Shown here one piece after another: positions 1-10,900 of a stretch of 64,000 nt of DNA. The stretch spans positions 310,001 through 374,000 of the forward strand of contig NZ_BMUG01000004.1 of the NCBI RefSeq assembly GCF_014650075.1. The letters run 5' to 3'. Made by a program: the position numbers and the translations under genes. Under the pieces are notes generated by a model. The model had not been told where the DNA came from. It did not search any database and saw only the letters and a list, made by a program, of their open reading frames with translations. Each line of letters opens with the position of its first letter. Position 1 is the stretch's first letter. Source of the DNA: Streptomyces microflavus. Its GTDB lineage: Bacteria > Actinomycetota > Actinomycetes > Streptomycetales > Streptomycetaceae.

Positions 1-762
1 GACGCGCTGGGCACCGGGGCCGGACTGCTCACGGCCGCCGCCCTCGCGGCGGGCTGCACACGGGGCGGCGGGGGTGGGACGACCTCGGCCGCCGGGGCGC
101 CCGCACCCCCCACCCCGTACGCCTCCGCCACCGCCCCCACCGGGCCCCGCCGCTTCCCCGGGCAGCCCGTCCTGATCACCCACGGCCCCCGCGACCGGCC
201 CCGGGTCGCCCTCACCTTCGAGGGCCGGGGCGACCCGGACCTCGCCCGCGCCGCGCTCGCCCGCATCGAACGGGCCGGGGGCCGGGTCACCGTCCTCGCC
301 GTCGGCAGCTGGCTCGACGCGCACCCCGGCATGGCCCGCCGGATCCTCGACGGCGGCCACGAGATCGGCAACCACACCCAGAACCACCGGGACCTCACCA
401 CCCTCGACGAGCGCACGGCGTACGAGGAGATCACCGCCTGCGCCCGGCGGCTGCGCCGGCTCACCGGCTCCATGGGTACCTGGTTCCGCCCCTCGCCCGG
501 CCCCGCCGCCACCCCGCTCGTCCAGCGGCTCGCCCGGCGGGCCGGGTACCCGCACGTCCTCTCGTACGACGTGGAGTCCCTCGACCATCTGGCGGGCGGG
601 GTACCGGCCGTCACCCGCAAGGTGACGGGCGAGCTCCGGAACGGCTCCGTGGTGGGGCTGAGCCTCGCCCGCCCGGTCACCGTCGCCGCGCTGCCCCTGC
701 TCCTCGCCGAGATCGGCCGGCGCGGGCTGCGCGCGGTGACGGCCACCGAGCTGCTGAGCTGA
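1..762 (+). CDS. Polysaccharide deacetylase-like lipoprotein, 5' end outside window, degenerate active site
   Basis: The reading frame is open from base 1, so the true start lies upstream. The visible protein has 253 residues. Near its start is a lipobox-like LAAGC followed by a Gly/Pro/Ala linker, which suggests an exported lipoprotein. A NodB-type fold follows: the motif-2 equivalent is GNHTQNH (normally H-S/T-x3-H) and motif 3 is FRPSPG. The motif-1 position, normally TFDDG with the catalytic and metal-binding aspartates, reads TFEGRG, and the C-terminal Leu-His motif is not evident (LSLARP). Seen: the family fold signature with missing catalytic aspartates. Inferred: a binding or structural role, or a divergent hydrolase. 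It ends at TGA 109 bases before the next gene. Confidence 0.75.
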   Translation, partial: DALGTGAGLLTAAALAAGCTRGGGGGTTSAAGAPAPPTPYASATAPTGPRRFPGQPVLITHGPRDRPRVALTFEGRGDPDLARAALARIERAGGRVTVLAVGSWLDAHPGMARRILDGGHEIGNHTQNHRDLTTLDERTAYEEITACARRLRRLTGSMGTWFRPSPGPAATPLVQRLARRAGYPHVLSYDVESLDHLAGGVPAVTRKVTGELRNGSVVGLSLARPVTVAALPLLLAEIGRRGLRAVTATELLS

Positions 763-871
763 TGTCACGGGCGGGGCGCCGTCCGGGGCCCCACTCCCCG
801 GCCGCCGCCTCCGTCACCCGTACGGCCCGATAATCTGACCCCGACAATCGGCACCACGAAGGGGCGGAACT

Positions 872-1087
872 GTGGCGGACATCGAGTCGGCGCGGACGGC
901 ATTCGAGAAGTTCGACGGGAACGGCGACGGGCTCATCACGGCCAACGAGTACAAGAGCGCGATGGCGCAGCTGGGCGACCCGTTCGTCACCGAGACGGTG
1001 GCACAGGCGATCATCAACGCCCACGACGCCAACGGGGACGGCCTGCTCACCTTCGACGAGTTCTGGGCCTCGCGGAACAAGGCCTGA
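872..1087 (+). CDS. Small EF-hand calcium-binding protein
   Basis: A 71-residue protein with a GTG start and a purine-rich ribosome site (AAGGGGCGG) just upstream. It has two EF-hand loops: DGNGDGLITANE (residues 15-26) and DANGDGLLTFDE (52-63). Both have Asp at 1, 3 or 5, Gly at 6, a hydrophobic residue at 8 and Glu at 12, so both should bind Ca2+. There is no signal peptide, so it is probably cytoplasmic. It resembles the short calerythrin-like EF-hand proteins common in Streptomyces, which are thought to buffer or sense calcium; the partner is unknown. A perfect hairpin follows directly, so it is probably monocistronic. Confidence 0.93.
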   Translation: MADIESARTAFEKFDGNGDGLITANEYKSAMAQLGDPFVTETVAQAIINAHDANGDGLLTFDEFWASRNKA

Positions 1088-1099
1088 GTCGCCGCGGGA

Positions 1100-1127
1100 C
1101 CCCCGGCCGAGCTGGTCCGGCCGGGGG
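1100..1127 (+). terminator. Hairpin terminator after the EF-hand gene
   Basis: A perfect 10-bp GC stem (CCCCCGGCCG at 1100-1109, CGGCCGGGGG at 1118-1127) encloses an 8-base loop, 13 bases after the EF-hand stop codon. There is no T-tract, as is common for Streptomyces terminators. Confidence 0.75.
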
Positions 1128-1172
1128 CCTGTGCCGTTTGCCGTGTGTTTGTCCACCGGAGAGGATCGAGCC

Positions 1173-2297
1173 GTGATGTTCTCCGGAACTCCCGCCGATC
1201 CGGCCGCACGGACCGCTCCGACCGGTCCCGACGCGCCGCCGGCCGCTGTGCCGTCCGACGCACCGACCCTCGCGCTGTCCATCGGCGTACCACCGCTGCC
1301 CACAGGTGCATCGCCCGTCGCGGTGACGGCCGACGTCGTGCCCTCCGCCGACGGCTCCGGCCGCCGCTCCCGGTTCCTCCTCCCGGCCTCCCTGGCCGCC
1401 GCCGCTCTCCTGGCGCTCCTCATGGCCCTGTTCGGACCCGGGCTCGTCGCACGCGGCACCGGGGAGCTGCGGATACCCGGCGCGGGGCTCACCACCCTGC
1501 TCCGTACCGTCCTGTTCACCGCGCTCGCCGTGCACCTCGGCGAGCTGCTCGCCCCGCAGCTCGTCCGGCCGGTCCGCGGCCGCCCCCGTACCGCCGTGCG
1601 GAGCTGGTCCGTCTGCGCCGCGCTCGCCGGGGCCGCCGCGGCGGCCGGACAGATCGTCCAGCTCGCCGCCGTCAGCGGTCTCGGGATCACCGAGACGTAC
1701 GCCACCCGGGACGGCGGGCTCCTCCTCCTCATCGCCAACGGCCTGGTCCTCGCCGCCGGATGCGCCGCGGGCAAGCGCCCCGCCCTGGCCCTGGCCCCGC
1801 TCGCCGTCGTCATCGGCGCGGAGGCGATCCGCGCCCACCCGGAGGCGTACAGCCCGGAGATCGGGGCCGCGCTCACCGTCGTCCACCTCACCGCCGCGTC
1901 CCTGTGGACCGGGGGCCTGCTGTACGTCCTGCGGACCATGTGGCTCTGGCGCGGGTCACCCGTCGCCTCCCGCGCACTGCTCGGCCGGTACGCGCGCCTG
2001 GCGGTCTGGCTGTACGTCGCGCTCGCCGCCACCGGGACCGCCTCCACCCTGCGCCGGCTGCCGCTGGACGTGGTGTTCACCTCCGCCTACGGGCGCACCC
2101 TGCTGGTCAAGCTGGCGCTGATGACGGTGGTGAGCGCGCTGGCGGTGGCGGCCCGGCGGCGGATGCTCCGGGACACCGACCCGGCCCTCGCCCACCGCCT
2201 GGCCCGCCGCGAACAGGTCGTACTGGGCGCGGTCGTGGTCGTCTCGGCGATCCTCACCGTGGTCCCCGACCCGCACTGGATCTCGATGCGGCCCTAG
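1173..2297 (+). CDS. CopD-family integral membrane protein
   Basis: An approximately 374-residue protein. The start was chosen at GTG 1173 (or the adjacent ATG 1176) because GGAGAGG at 1158-1164 is well spaced; the upstream GTG at 1131 lacks a ribosome site and falls next to the terminator. After a Pro/Ala-rich N-terminus of about 55 residues there are about eight hydrophobic segments. The last third (around YARLAVWLYVALAATG and the SAYGRTLLVKLAL motif) matches the copper resistance D domain. Family members sit in the membrane and are linked to copper uptake or periplasmic copper handling. No CopC partner lies next to it, so the substrate is inferred only. Its stop overlaps the stop of the convergent esterase by 3 bases. 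Confidence 0.85.
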   Translation: MMFSGTPADPAARTAPTGPDAPPAAVPSDAPTLALSIGVPPLPTGASPVAVTADVVPSADGSGRRSRFLLPASLAAAALLALLMALFGPGLVARGTGELRIPGAGLTTLLRTVLFTALAVHLGELLAPQLVRPVRGRPRTAVRSWSVCAALAGAAAAAGQIVQLAAVSGLGITETYATRDGGLLLLIANGLVLAAGCAAGKRPALALAPLAVVIGAEAIRAHPEAYSPEIGAALTVVHLTAASLWTGGLLYVLRTMWLWRGSPVASRALLGRYARLAVWLYVALAATGTASTLRRLPLDVVFTSAYGRTLLVKLALMTVVSALAVAARRRMLRDTDPALAHRLARREQVVLGAVVVVSAILTVVPDPHWISMRP

Positions 2298-3781
2298 GGC
2301 TGCTTCCGGTACGGCTCCCAGCCCTGCAACTCGTCGTCGCGCGGGGCCAGGACGAGGGCCGGGGCGTCCGGGCCGAAGAACCGCACCGGCCGGGACGCGT
2401 CCCAGGACGGCCACCCCGGGTCACCCGTCGTCGCGAAGTCCACCCACGCCCGGTGCATCGCGTCCGCCAGCTCCTGCGGGGCGTCCGGGCCGGTCAGGGC
2501 CATGGTGTCGGGGTGGGCGAGGGTGTCGAAGACGAACCCGAGCTCCAGCGCGTGGCAGGCGCCGAGCCGCTGTACGGGGGAGGGCCAGCCGAACTCGTAG
2601 ACGTACGTGGACGCCGGGGCACCGGCCCGCGCGTCGGCCAGCCGGTTGAGCGGGACCCGCAGCAGCAGGTCCGTGGCGAGCGCGCCGAGGATCTCGCCCG
2701 GGGTGGCGTCGGGGCGGTTGGCCCGGTAGACGCGGGCGGTGGCGTTCGGGACCCTGAACTTCAGCAGCGCCAGGCGGAGCTTCAGCCTGCTGATCCGTTC
2801 CGTCAGGCCGCCGGGGACGAACCAGAGCCGGTACTCCTCGGTGTTCGTCCCCATCAGCAGGCCGACCCCGGCGGCCGCGCCCGTGCGCAGCGCCTCGGCC
2901 GGGTCCCGGGTCAGCAGCTCGCCGTCCACCACGAGCTGGAACGAGTTGCGGCCGGTCAGCGGGTTGCCGCCGCTCGTCACTCCGGTCTGCGCCGTCAGCA
3001 GCGCCTCCGGGTCCACGGCGGCCAGTGCGGCGGCTGTGGCGGGGACCCCGAGCCGCTTGGCGATCAGCTCGGTCGTCCCGCGCGCGGCGTCCGGGGTCAG
3101 GGCGGCGGGCGCCCCGCTCTGGAGCACCGCCCGCCGGAACAGGCCCGCCGAACGCTCCGTCGCCAGCAGGGCCGCGATGGAGACCGCCCCCGCCGACTCC
3201 CCGGCCACCGTCACCCGGTCCGGATCGCCGCCGAACGCCGCGATGTTGTCCCGCACCCACTCCAGGGCGGCCAGCTGGTCCAGCAGCCCCCGGTTGGCGG
3301 GCGCGTCCGGGAAGAGCCCGAAGCCCTCGACGCCCAGCCGGTAGTTGACCGAGACGAGCACCACCCCGTCCCGGGCGAACGCCGACCCGTCGTACACCGG
3401 CACCGCCGAGGAACCGTGCAGCAGCGAACCGCCGTGGATCCAGACCAGGACCGGGAGCCCCCCGGCCCCGGTGGACGGCGTCCACACATTGAGGTTGAGC
3501 CACTCGTCGCCCGCCACCTCCGGGTCCGGCAGCAGCCGGTCCAGCGGCGGGGTGTAGGGCCGCTTGGGGGCCGTCGGCCCGAACGCGACCGTCTCGCGCA
3601 CGCCCTCCCACGGCTCCGGCGGCTCCGGCGCGCGGAACCTCCGCGCGCCGACCGGCGCCGCCGCGTACGGGATGCCACGGAAGACCGCGACACCCCTCTC
3701 CACCGCACCGCGCACGGTGCCCTGCACGGTCCTGGCCTGCGGGGGATTCCCCGCCCGGACGCCTGCCACGATGTCGGACAT
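2294..3781 (-). CDS. Type B carboxylesterase
   Basis: A 495-residue alpha/beta hydrolase. The ATG at 3779-3781 has GAGAAGGG about 12 bases upstream. The frame stays open far upstream, but that part is antisense to another gene. Family marks are visible: FRGIPYA near residue 35, the EWLNLNVW block near 93-100, oxyanion hole HGGSL (116-120) and nucleophile elbow GESAG with Ser196. An acidic NTEEYRLW segment and GACHALELGFVF in the last quarter carry the likely catalytic acid and His. The length is normal for para-nitrobenzyl esterase-like enzymes. There is no clear signal peptide, so it is probably cytoplasmic; the substrate is unknown. It lies 41 bases downstream of the amidase gene and may be co-transcribed with it. 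Confidence 0.92.
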   Translation of the reverse strand: MSDIVAGVRAGNPPQARTVQGTVRGAVERGVAVFRGIPYAAAPVGARRFRAPEPPEPWEGVRETVAFGPTAPKRPYTPPLDRLLPDPEVAGDEWLNLNVWTPSTGAGGLPVLVWIHGGSLLHGSSAVPVYDGSAFARDGVVLVSVNYRLGVEGFGLFPDAPANRGLLDQLAALEWVRDNIAAFGGDPDRVTVAGESAGAVSIAALLATERSAGLFRRAVLQSGAPAALTPDAARGTTELIAKRLGVPATAAALAAVDPEALLTAQTGVTSGGNPLTGRNSFQLVVDGELLTRDPAEALRTGAAAGVGLLMGTNTEEYRLWFVPGGLTERISRLKLRLALLKFRVPNATARVYRANRPDATPGEILGALATDLLLRVPLNRLADARAGAPASTYVYEFGWPSPVQRLGACHALELGFVFDTLAHPDTMALTGPDAPQELADAMHRAWVDFATTGDPGWPSWDASRPVRFFGPDAPALVLAPRDDELQGWEPYRKQP

Positions 3782-3822
3782 GGTGCGTGCCAACCCTTCT
3801 CGCGGTGCGGTGGTGGAGCCGC

Positions 3823-6108
3823 CTACTTCAGATAGACCAGTCCGTCCGTGGTGAGGGCCGGGCGGCCCTTCGTGCCGACCACCACGATCTTGACCGTGTG
3901 CTTGGCACTGGAGGACCAGGACTTCGTCCAGATCGCGTCCCGGTACTTGGTGGTGGAGGACTTCAGATCCACCGTGGCCACCTTCTTGCCGTCGACATAG
4001 ACGTATGCCTGCCCCGAAGTGGCGGCCCGCGACACCACCCAGGCGGCTGACCGGCCGGTGAACGTCCAGGTCAGGCTCGCGTTCTTGGTGCTGCTGGAGA
4101 GGGACTTGCCGCCGAGATAGCCGGCGGAGGACTTCGAGGCCCACTTCCCGGTCTTCTTGGCGGCGGTCTCCTGGAGGATCACCGGGGTGCCGGAGACCGA
4201 GGCGGCGGCCGTGTTGCCCGCGTGGTCGTACGCCGTCATCTTCCAGGCGGTCGCCTTGCCGGACTTCGCGGTGTGCGAGGCGCTGCCCGTCGTCGGGCCG
4301 TACGTCCTGGCGACGGGCGCGGTGAGCCGGACCTCCTTGAGGGCGGCGGAGTCGGTGGCCTTCCACTTCAGGGTGAGCGGGACGGCGGCGGTGTTCACCG
4401 TGCCGGTGCGCAGGGTGAGGGCCGGCTTGGCGGTGAAGGTGGGGGCCGTGCGCTCGGCGACGACCGTGGCGGCGGGCGATGTGGTGACCTTGCCCGACTG
4501 GTGGGTGGCCCGCACCTGCACGGAGTGCTTGCCGAGCGCGAGGGTGGCCGCGGCCGTGGTGACGTTGCCCTTGACGGTGGCCACCGGCTTGCCGCCGACG
4601 AGGAGTTCGTAACTCTTGACGAAGGCGGCGGGGGTGGTCGCCTTCCAGCCGACGGTGACGGCCGACCTGGTGTAGTACGTGGAGCCGGAGGCGCTCGCTC
4701 CGGTCACCGAGGAGATGGTGAGGCCGGTGACCGACCCGCCGGCCAGGGAGCGGATGGCGGGGAGCTGTCCGTAGAGGCTGCCGCCGGGGCACTGGGTGTT
4801 GAACCCGTCCCGGTGTCCGGAGATCTGCTGGAAGGGGTACGCCTTGCCGGCGGCGAACTGTGTCCCGAAGAAGTTTCCGCCCGCCGCCCCGGCGGTCAGC
4901 TGGACGGTGCCCGTCGGGTCGCCCTTGTACTGGCCGAGCTTCCACGCGGCGAGCCGGGCGACGGCGGTGGTCGCGGCGCTCGCGGCCTGGGTGTCCGTGT
5001 GCATGCCGATGACGGCGATCCCGGTGGTGTCCCGGTTGAAGCCGTAGGTGTGCGCGCCGAGCACGGCCCGGTCCACACCGCCCTTGCGGCCCTCGAAGAT
5101 CGTGCCGCACTTGTCGACGACGAAGTTGTAGCCGAGGTCCTTCCAGCCGTTCGACTTCACGTGGTACGTGTGCAGCCCGCGCACGATGGCCGCGGAGTCG
5201 GTGCAGGAGTAGGAGTTGGTCTGCGCGGTGTGGTGGACGAAGACCGCCTTGACCTTCTCCAGGTAGTCCGGCGACTCGTTGTTGAGCGACTCGTCGGCCT
5301 GCCAGGCGACCCGCGAGACGATCGGCGGCTGCGGCACCGTGGACGGCGGGCCGGGCGGCAGCGGCGGGGTCGAGGAGGGGCTGGGCGTCGGCGAGGCGGT
5401 CGGCGTCGGGGACGCGGTGGTCCCGCTCGGCGTGGGGGTCGGGGACGGCGGTTCGGGGGACTCGGTGGTCGGCGTGGGGGAGGGCGTTGGCTCCTCGGTC
5501 GGCTCCTCCGTCGTCGGGGTGGCCGTCGGGGTCTCCTCGCCGGGCGTCGGCTCCTCGCCCGGCGTCTCCTCGACGGCGAACGCGGCCGGTTCGGCGGCGA
5601 GCGGGGTGGCGTTCCCGCCCGGGTCGACGGTGTCCAGCCGCAGCCCTGCGGGCAGCCCGGCCTTGACGCCGTCCGCGGCGCTGATACGGACCTCCACGCC
5701 GTTCGAGGGGCCGACCCAGCGGGGTTCGGTGGTGCCCCGGACGCCGGTCCGGCCGGCCTCGGTGCGTCCGTCGATCTCGGTGTCCAGGGGCAGCCAGCCG
5801 GTCCACCTGCCGGAGGAGGCGGAGCGGGTACGGGCCTCGACCCGGCCCGTCACCTTGGCGGCGGGGTCGGTCCAGGTGACGCCGAGGAGGCTGAAGCGTT
5901 CGGTGTCGCGCTGCGCGAGGGAGGCGGAGGCGCCGTCCTCGGAGGTCTTCAGCGGCGTCCGGTAGACGTCCGCCTCCGCGGGAGCGGACTTGGCGTCCGC
6001 TTCACCGTCGGGGCCGGAGCCGCCCGTCACGCCCTGGAACACCAGGACGCCCGTCACGGCCGCCGTCGCGACGGCAGCCGTGGTCCATATTCTTCGCTGT
6101 GATCTCAC
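3823..6108 (-). CDS. Secreted PGRP-type N-acetylmuramoyl-L-alanine amidase with C-terminal beta-domains
   Basis: A 761-residue protein. The GTG at 6106-6108 is preferred: it follows GGGGA and is directly followed by VRSQRR and a hydrophobic export signal. A beta-rich N-domain runs to about residue 195, then a low-complexity Thr/Glu/Pro linker. The peptidoglycan recognition/amidase_2 domain follows at about residues 255-430. The zinc ligands typical of active amidases appear to be present: FVHH, then GHRD and the Cys of TQCPG. The last 330 residues are Ig-like repeats and a C-terminal beta-domain that probably binds wall or carbohydrate. Predicted role: cutting the amide bond between MurNAc and L-Ala outside the cell. 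Confidence 0.9.
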   Translation of the reverse strand: MRSQRRIWTTAAVATAAVTGVLVFQGVTGGSGPDGEADAKSAPAEADVYRTPLKTSEDGASASLAQRDTERFSLLGVTWTDPAAKVTGRVEARTRSASSGRWTGWLPLDTEIDGRTEAGRTGVRGTTEPRWVGPSNGVEVRISAADGVKAGLPAGLRLDTVDPGGNATPLAAEPAAFAVEETPGEEPTPGEETPTATPTTEEPTEEPTPSPTPTTESPEPPSPTPTPSGTTASPTPTASPTPSPSSTPPLPPGPPSTVPQPPIVSRVAWQADESLNNESPDYLEKVKAVFVHHTAQTNSYSCTDSAAIVRGLHTYHVKSNGWKDLGYNFVVDKCGTIFEGRKGGVDRAVLGAHTYGFNRDTTGIAVIGMHTDTQAASAATTAVARLAAWKLGQYKGDPTGTVQLTAGAAGGNFFGTQFAAGKAYPFQQISGHRDGFNTQCPGGSLYGQLPAIRSLAGGSVTGLTISSVTGASASGSTYYTRSAVTVGWKATTPAAFVKSYELLVGGKPVATVKGNVTTAAATLALGKHSVQVRATHQSGKVTTSPAATVVAERTAPTFTAKPALTLRTGTVNTAAVPLTLKWKATDSAALKEVRLTAPVARTYGPTTGSASHTAKSGKATAWKMTAYDHAGNTAAASVSGTPVILQETAAKKTGKWASKSSAGYLGGKSLSSSTKNASLTWTFTGRSAAWVVSRAATSGQAYVYVDGKKVATVDLKSSTTKYRDAIWTKSWSSSAKHTVKIVVVGTKGRPALTTDGLVYLK

Positions 6109-6312
6109 GTGTGATTTCCCCGGGGACTGTGGTGGAAGACATGGCATTCCGACCGGTCGGTCGCTGACCGGGGGCACGACGCAGTGGTCGGCCCGGCCGG
6201 TGGGGCGACCCGGGACATGCTTGCAGGGGACAGTCTTCCATGCGATCGCTTCCGACCGGACCTGTTCTTTCCCGATCGCTTGAGATGTGATCCGATCGAC
6301 GGTCCCGGTCCC

Positions 6313-6346
6313 CAGGGCCTGGAACGCTTCCGCCTTCCAGGCCCTG
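6313..6346 (-). terminator. Hairpin terminator of the terpene synthase gene
   Basis: A perfect 12-bp inverted repeat (CAGGGCCTGGAA at 6313-6324, TTCCAGGCCCTG at 6335-6346) with a 10-base loop lies 27 bases beyond the terpene synthase stop. The rest of the 265-base gap upstream of the amidase has no other feature I can support. Confidence 0.75.
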
Positions 6347-6373
6347 TCCTCCCGCGGGTGGAGCGGGTCGCTC

Positions 6374-7933
<1,560 letters not shown>

Positions 7934-10900
7934 ATGAAAAGGAAGCAACGTCTCAGACGCACTCGTACGGAGGCGGTTGCCGCCTGGGTGGCGAGTGCGA
8001 CCGCGACCGTACTTCTGGCGGGTCTGACCACGACGGGCGCTCAGGCCGTCGAGGCCTCCCCGGAGCCGGTTCTGAGTGAAGGTCAGCGGGCGCTGGCCGA
8101 CGCGCGCAAGGCCGGCGAGCGGGTCGAGGTGAGGGGGCAACGCTCGGAGCGGACGACGGTGTTCGCCAATCCGGACGGATACACCTTCACCTTGGAGGAG
8201 GCGTCGGTTCCGGTCCGGGTCGCCAAGCCGGGGGGCGGATGGCAGAGCCCCGACGCCGAACTGGAGCGGCGCCCGGACGGCAGCATCGGCCCGAAGGCCG
8301 CGGCTGTGCAGATGTCGTTCTCCGCCGGCGGGCGCGACGAGCCCCTGGTGTCCATAGCGCAGCAGGGCCGCTCGCTCGCCCTCGACTGGCCGGGCAGCCT
8401 GCCCGAACCGGAACTGACCGGCGCGGGCGCGCTGTACCGCGAAGTGCTGCCCGAGACCGACCTCAAGGTCACCGCCACCGTCGAAGGGTTCCAGCACGTC
8501 GTCATCGTCAAGTCTCCCCGTGCCGCAGCCAACAAGGAGCTGCGGAAGCTCACGTTCGGGCTGCACAGCATGGGGCTGACGGTCCGCCGGACGCCCACCG
8601 GTGCGTTGGCTGCCGTCGACGCGTCGGGCGCGACGGTGTTCCGCGCGCCGACCGCGCAGATGTGGAACTCGGCAGGGAAGGCCACGTCCGGCGGCAGCGC
8701 CCGTGCCCTGGCCGCCCCGGCGGCCGCCGACGCCGTCACCCGTACCCCCGGGGACCCCGCCGAGACCGCGCCCTCGGGGGCGGGACTGGAGCCCGGCCAG
8801 GGCGACAGGATCGCCCTCATGGACGTCCAGGTCTCCAAGGACGCGCTCTCCGTGGTGCCCGACCCCGCCCTGCTCTCCGGTACCGAAGCGGCGGACTTCC
8901 CTCTCTTCATCGACCCGACCGTCACCTGGGGCGAGTCGGAGCGCACGCTTCTGCGTAGCGACGGCTACGAGTCCTACGGCTGGGGCAACGGGGACGACGA
9001 CCTCGGCAAGGGCGTCGGCAAGTGCGGCTCCTGGAACGGCTACGCCTGCGGACCCGGTTACGTGCAGCGCCTGTACTTCGAGTTCTCGCCGGCCAGCCTC
9101 AAGGGCAAGCAGGTCCTGGACGCAACGTTCCGGGTCACCGAGCCCTGGGCGTTCCAGTGCGACCCGCGCTGGGTCGACCTCGTACGCACGAACAACATCT
9201 CGGCCTCCACGACCTGGTCGTCCCGGCCCAAGGAACTCGACCTGATGGGCGACCGGCACGTATCGGCCGGCCGGGGTTCGCTGTGCGACCCGGACTCCCC
9301 GGACGCGCCGATCGAGTTCAACGACAACCCCGAGGAGACCAACGAGAACCTGACGCCGACGGTGAAGTCCTTCGCCGCCGGCTCGTTCTCGCGGCTGACC
9401 CTGCAACTCCGCGCGCATGACGAGTCGGACACCTCCGCCTGGAAGCGGTTCCGCAACGACGCGGTGCTCGCCGTCGACTTCGTCGGCGTACCCGACACCC
9501 CCACCGCCATCGGCGTGGTGACCGGAACCGGTACGGTCTGCGCGAAGACGGAGTCGAACCCCTCCGTGATCTCGGATCCGACGCCCACGCTGGCGGCCAC
9601 CCCGCAGACCAAGGCCGGCGGGGAGAGCGGGGCCCAGCTGCGCATCTACTTCGACCTCGACCACAAGAACAGCGACGGCAGCTGGGGCGACACCACGGCG
9701 GGCAACGGTGACCTGCGTCCTTCCACGGGATACGTGGGGGACAACGTCAAACAGACGATCTCCTGGTCGGCGCTCTCCGAAGGCAAGCTCTACCGCTACC
9801 GGGCCTGGGCACGCTCCTACTACAACGGAGGCGGCAGCTACCTCTCGGGCCCGTCGAACGCCTCGACCACCGGCTGGTGCTACTTCAAGGTCGACCCGAC
9901 GGCACCGAAGGCACCCAAGATCACCTTCGGCAGTCCGTACTCGCTCTGCACCCCCAACGCGTGTGCGTCCTCCGGTGGTCCGGGAGTGAAGGGCACCTGG
10001 TCCTTCGCCCCCGCCACAGGTGATACGACCAACGTGTCCTACCAGTACACCCTCTCGTCCTGGAACACCTGGCCGACGGTCAACGGTGCGAGCCCGTCGG
10101 CGTCGATCTCCCCCGAAGCCTCCGGCACCTACACGCTCTTCGTCCGGGCCAAGGACAACGTGGGCCGCTACGGAGCCTGGAGCGCGGTGGACTTCCTGGT
10201 CGCCGCCGGTGCGGGCCCCGTGGCCCGCTACCGCTTCGACGAGGCATCCGGCGCCGCGGTGGACAGCGGAACCGCCGGATCGACCCGGCACCCCGCTTCG
10301 CTGGGCTCCGCTGCGACGCGTGATGACCGGGGCCGCCGAGGCCTGATCACACACAGCGCCTCCGGGGTGCCGCTGGCGACCCCCGTCGTGGACAAGGGGC
10401 TGAGGCTCAACGGCGGTACCGGCAGCCACGCCACCACGGCCGGGCCCGTCCTCGAAACCCGGTCCTCCTACACGGTGTCGGCCTGGGTGTGGGCGGACCC
10501 CGAGGCGTACCTGACCCACACGGTCCTCAGCCAGACCCCCGCCGCCGCCGGCCCGTGGACCCAGAAGCACAGCCCGTTCAGCCTGACCTACGGCGGTGGC
10601 AAGTGGAGCCTGCGTGCCTTCTCCACGGAGGGGGAGTGGACCCGTGCGGCCACCTCTCCCACCACCTATCCCCGGGCCGTCTGGACCCACGTCACCGGAG
10701 TGCACGACGCGACCGCCAAGAAGATCCACCTCTACCTCAACGGCAAGCACGCCGCGTCGGCGGACGCCGGTACCTCCTGGGCGGGCGGCGGCACCCTGGA
10801 GATCGGACGCACGATGTACGCCGACGCCTACACCCAGGCCTTCAAGGGTTCCATCGACGAGGTGGCCATCTGGCAGCGCGCCCTGACCGCCAAGGAAGTG

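Noticed and set aside
2294..5806. Single 1170-residue minus-strand frame covering the esterase and more
   Set aside because: Only the last 495 codons have esterase motifs and a ribosome site. The upstream part is a different frame of the amidase gene, read as Arg/Gly/Pro-rich text.
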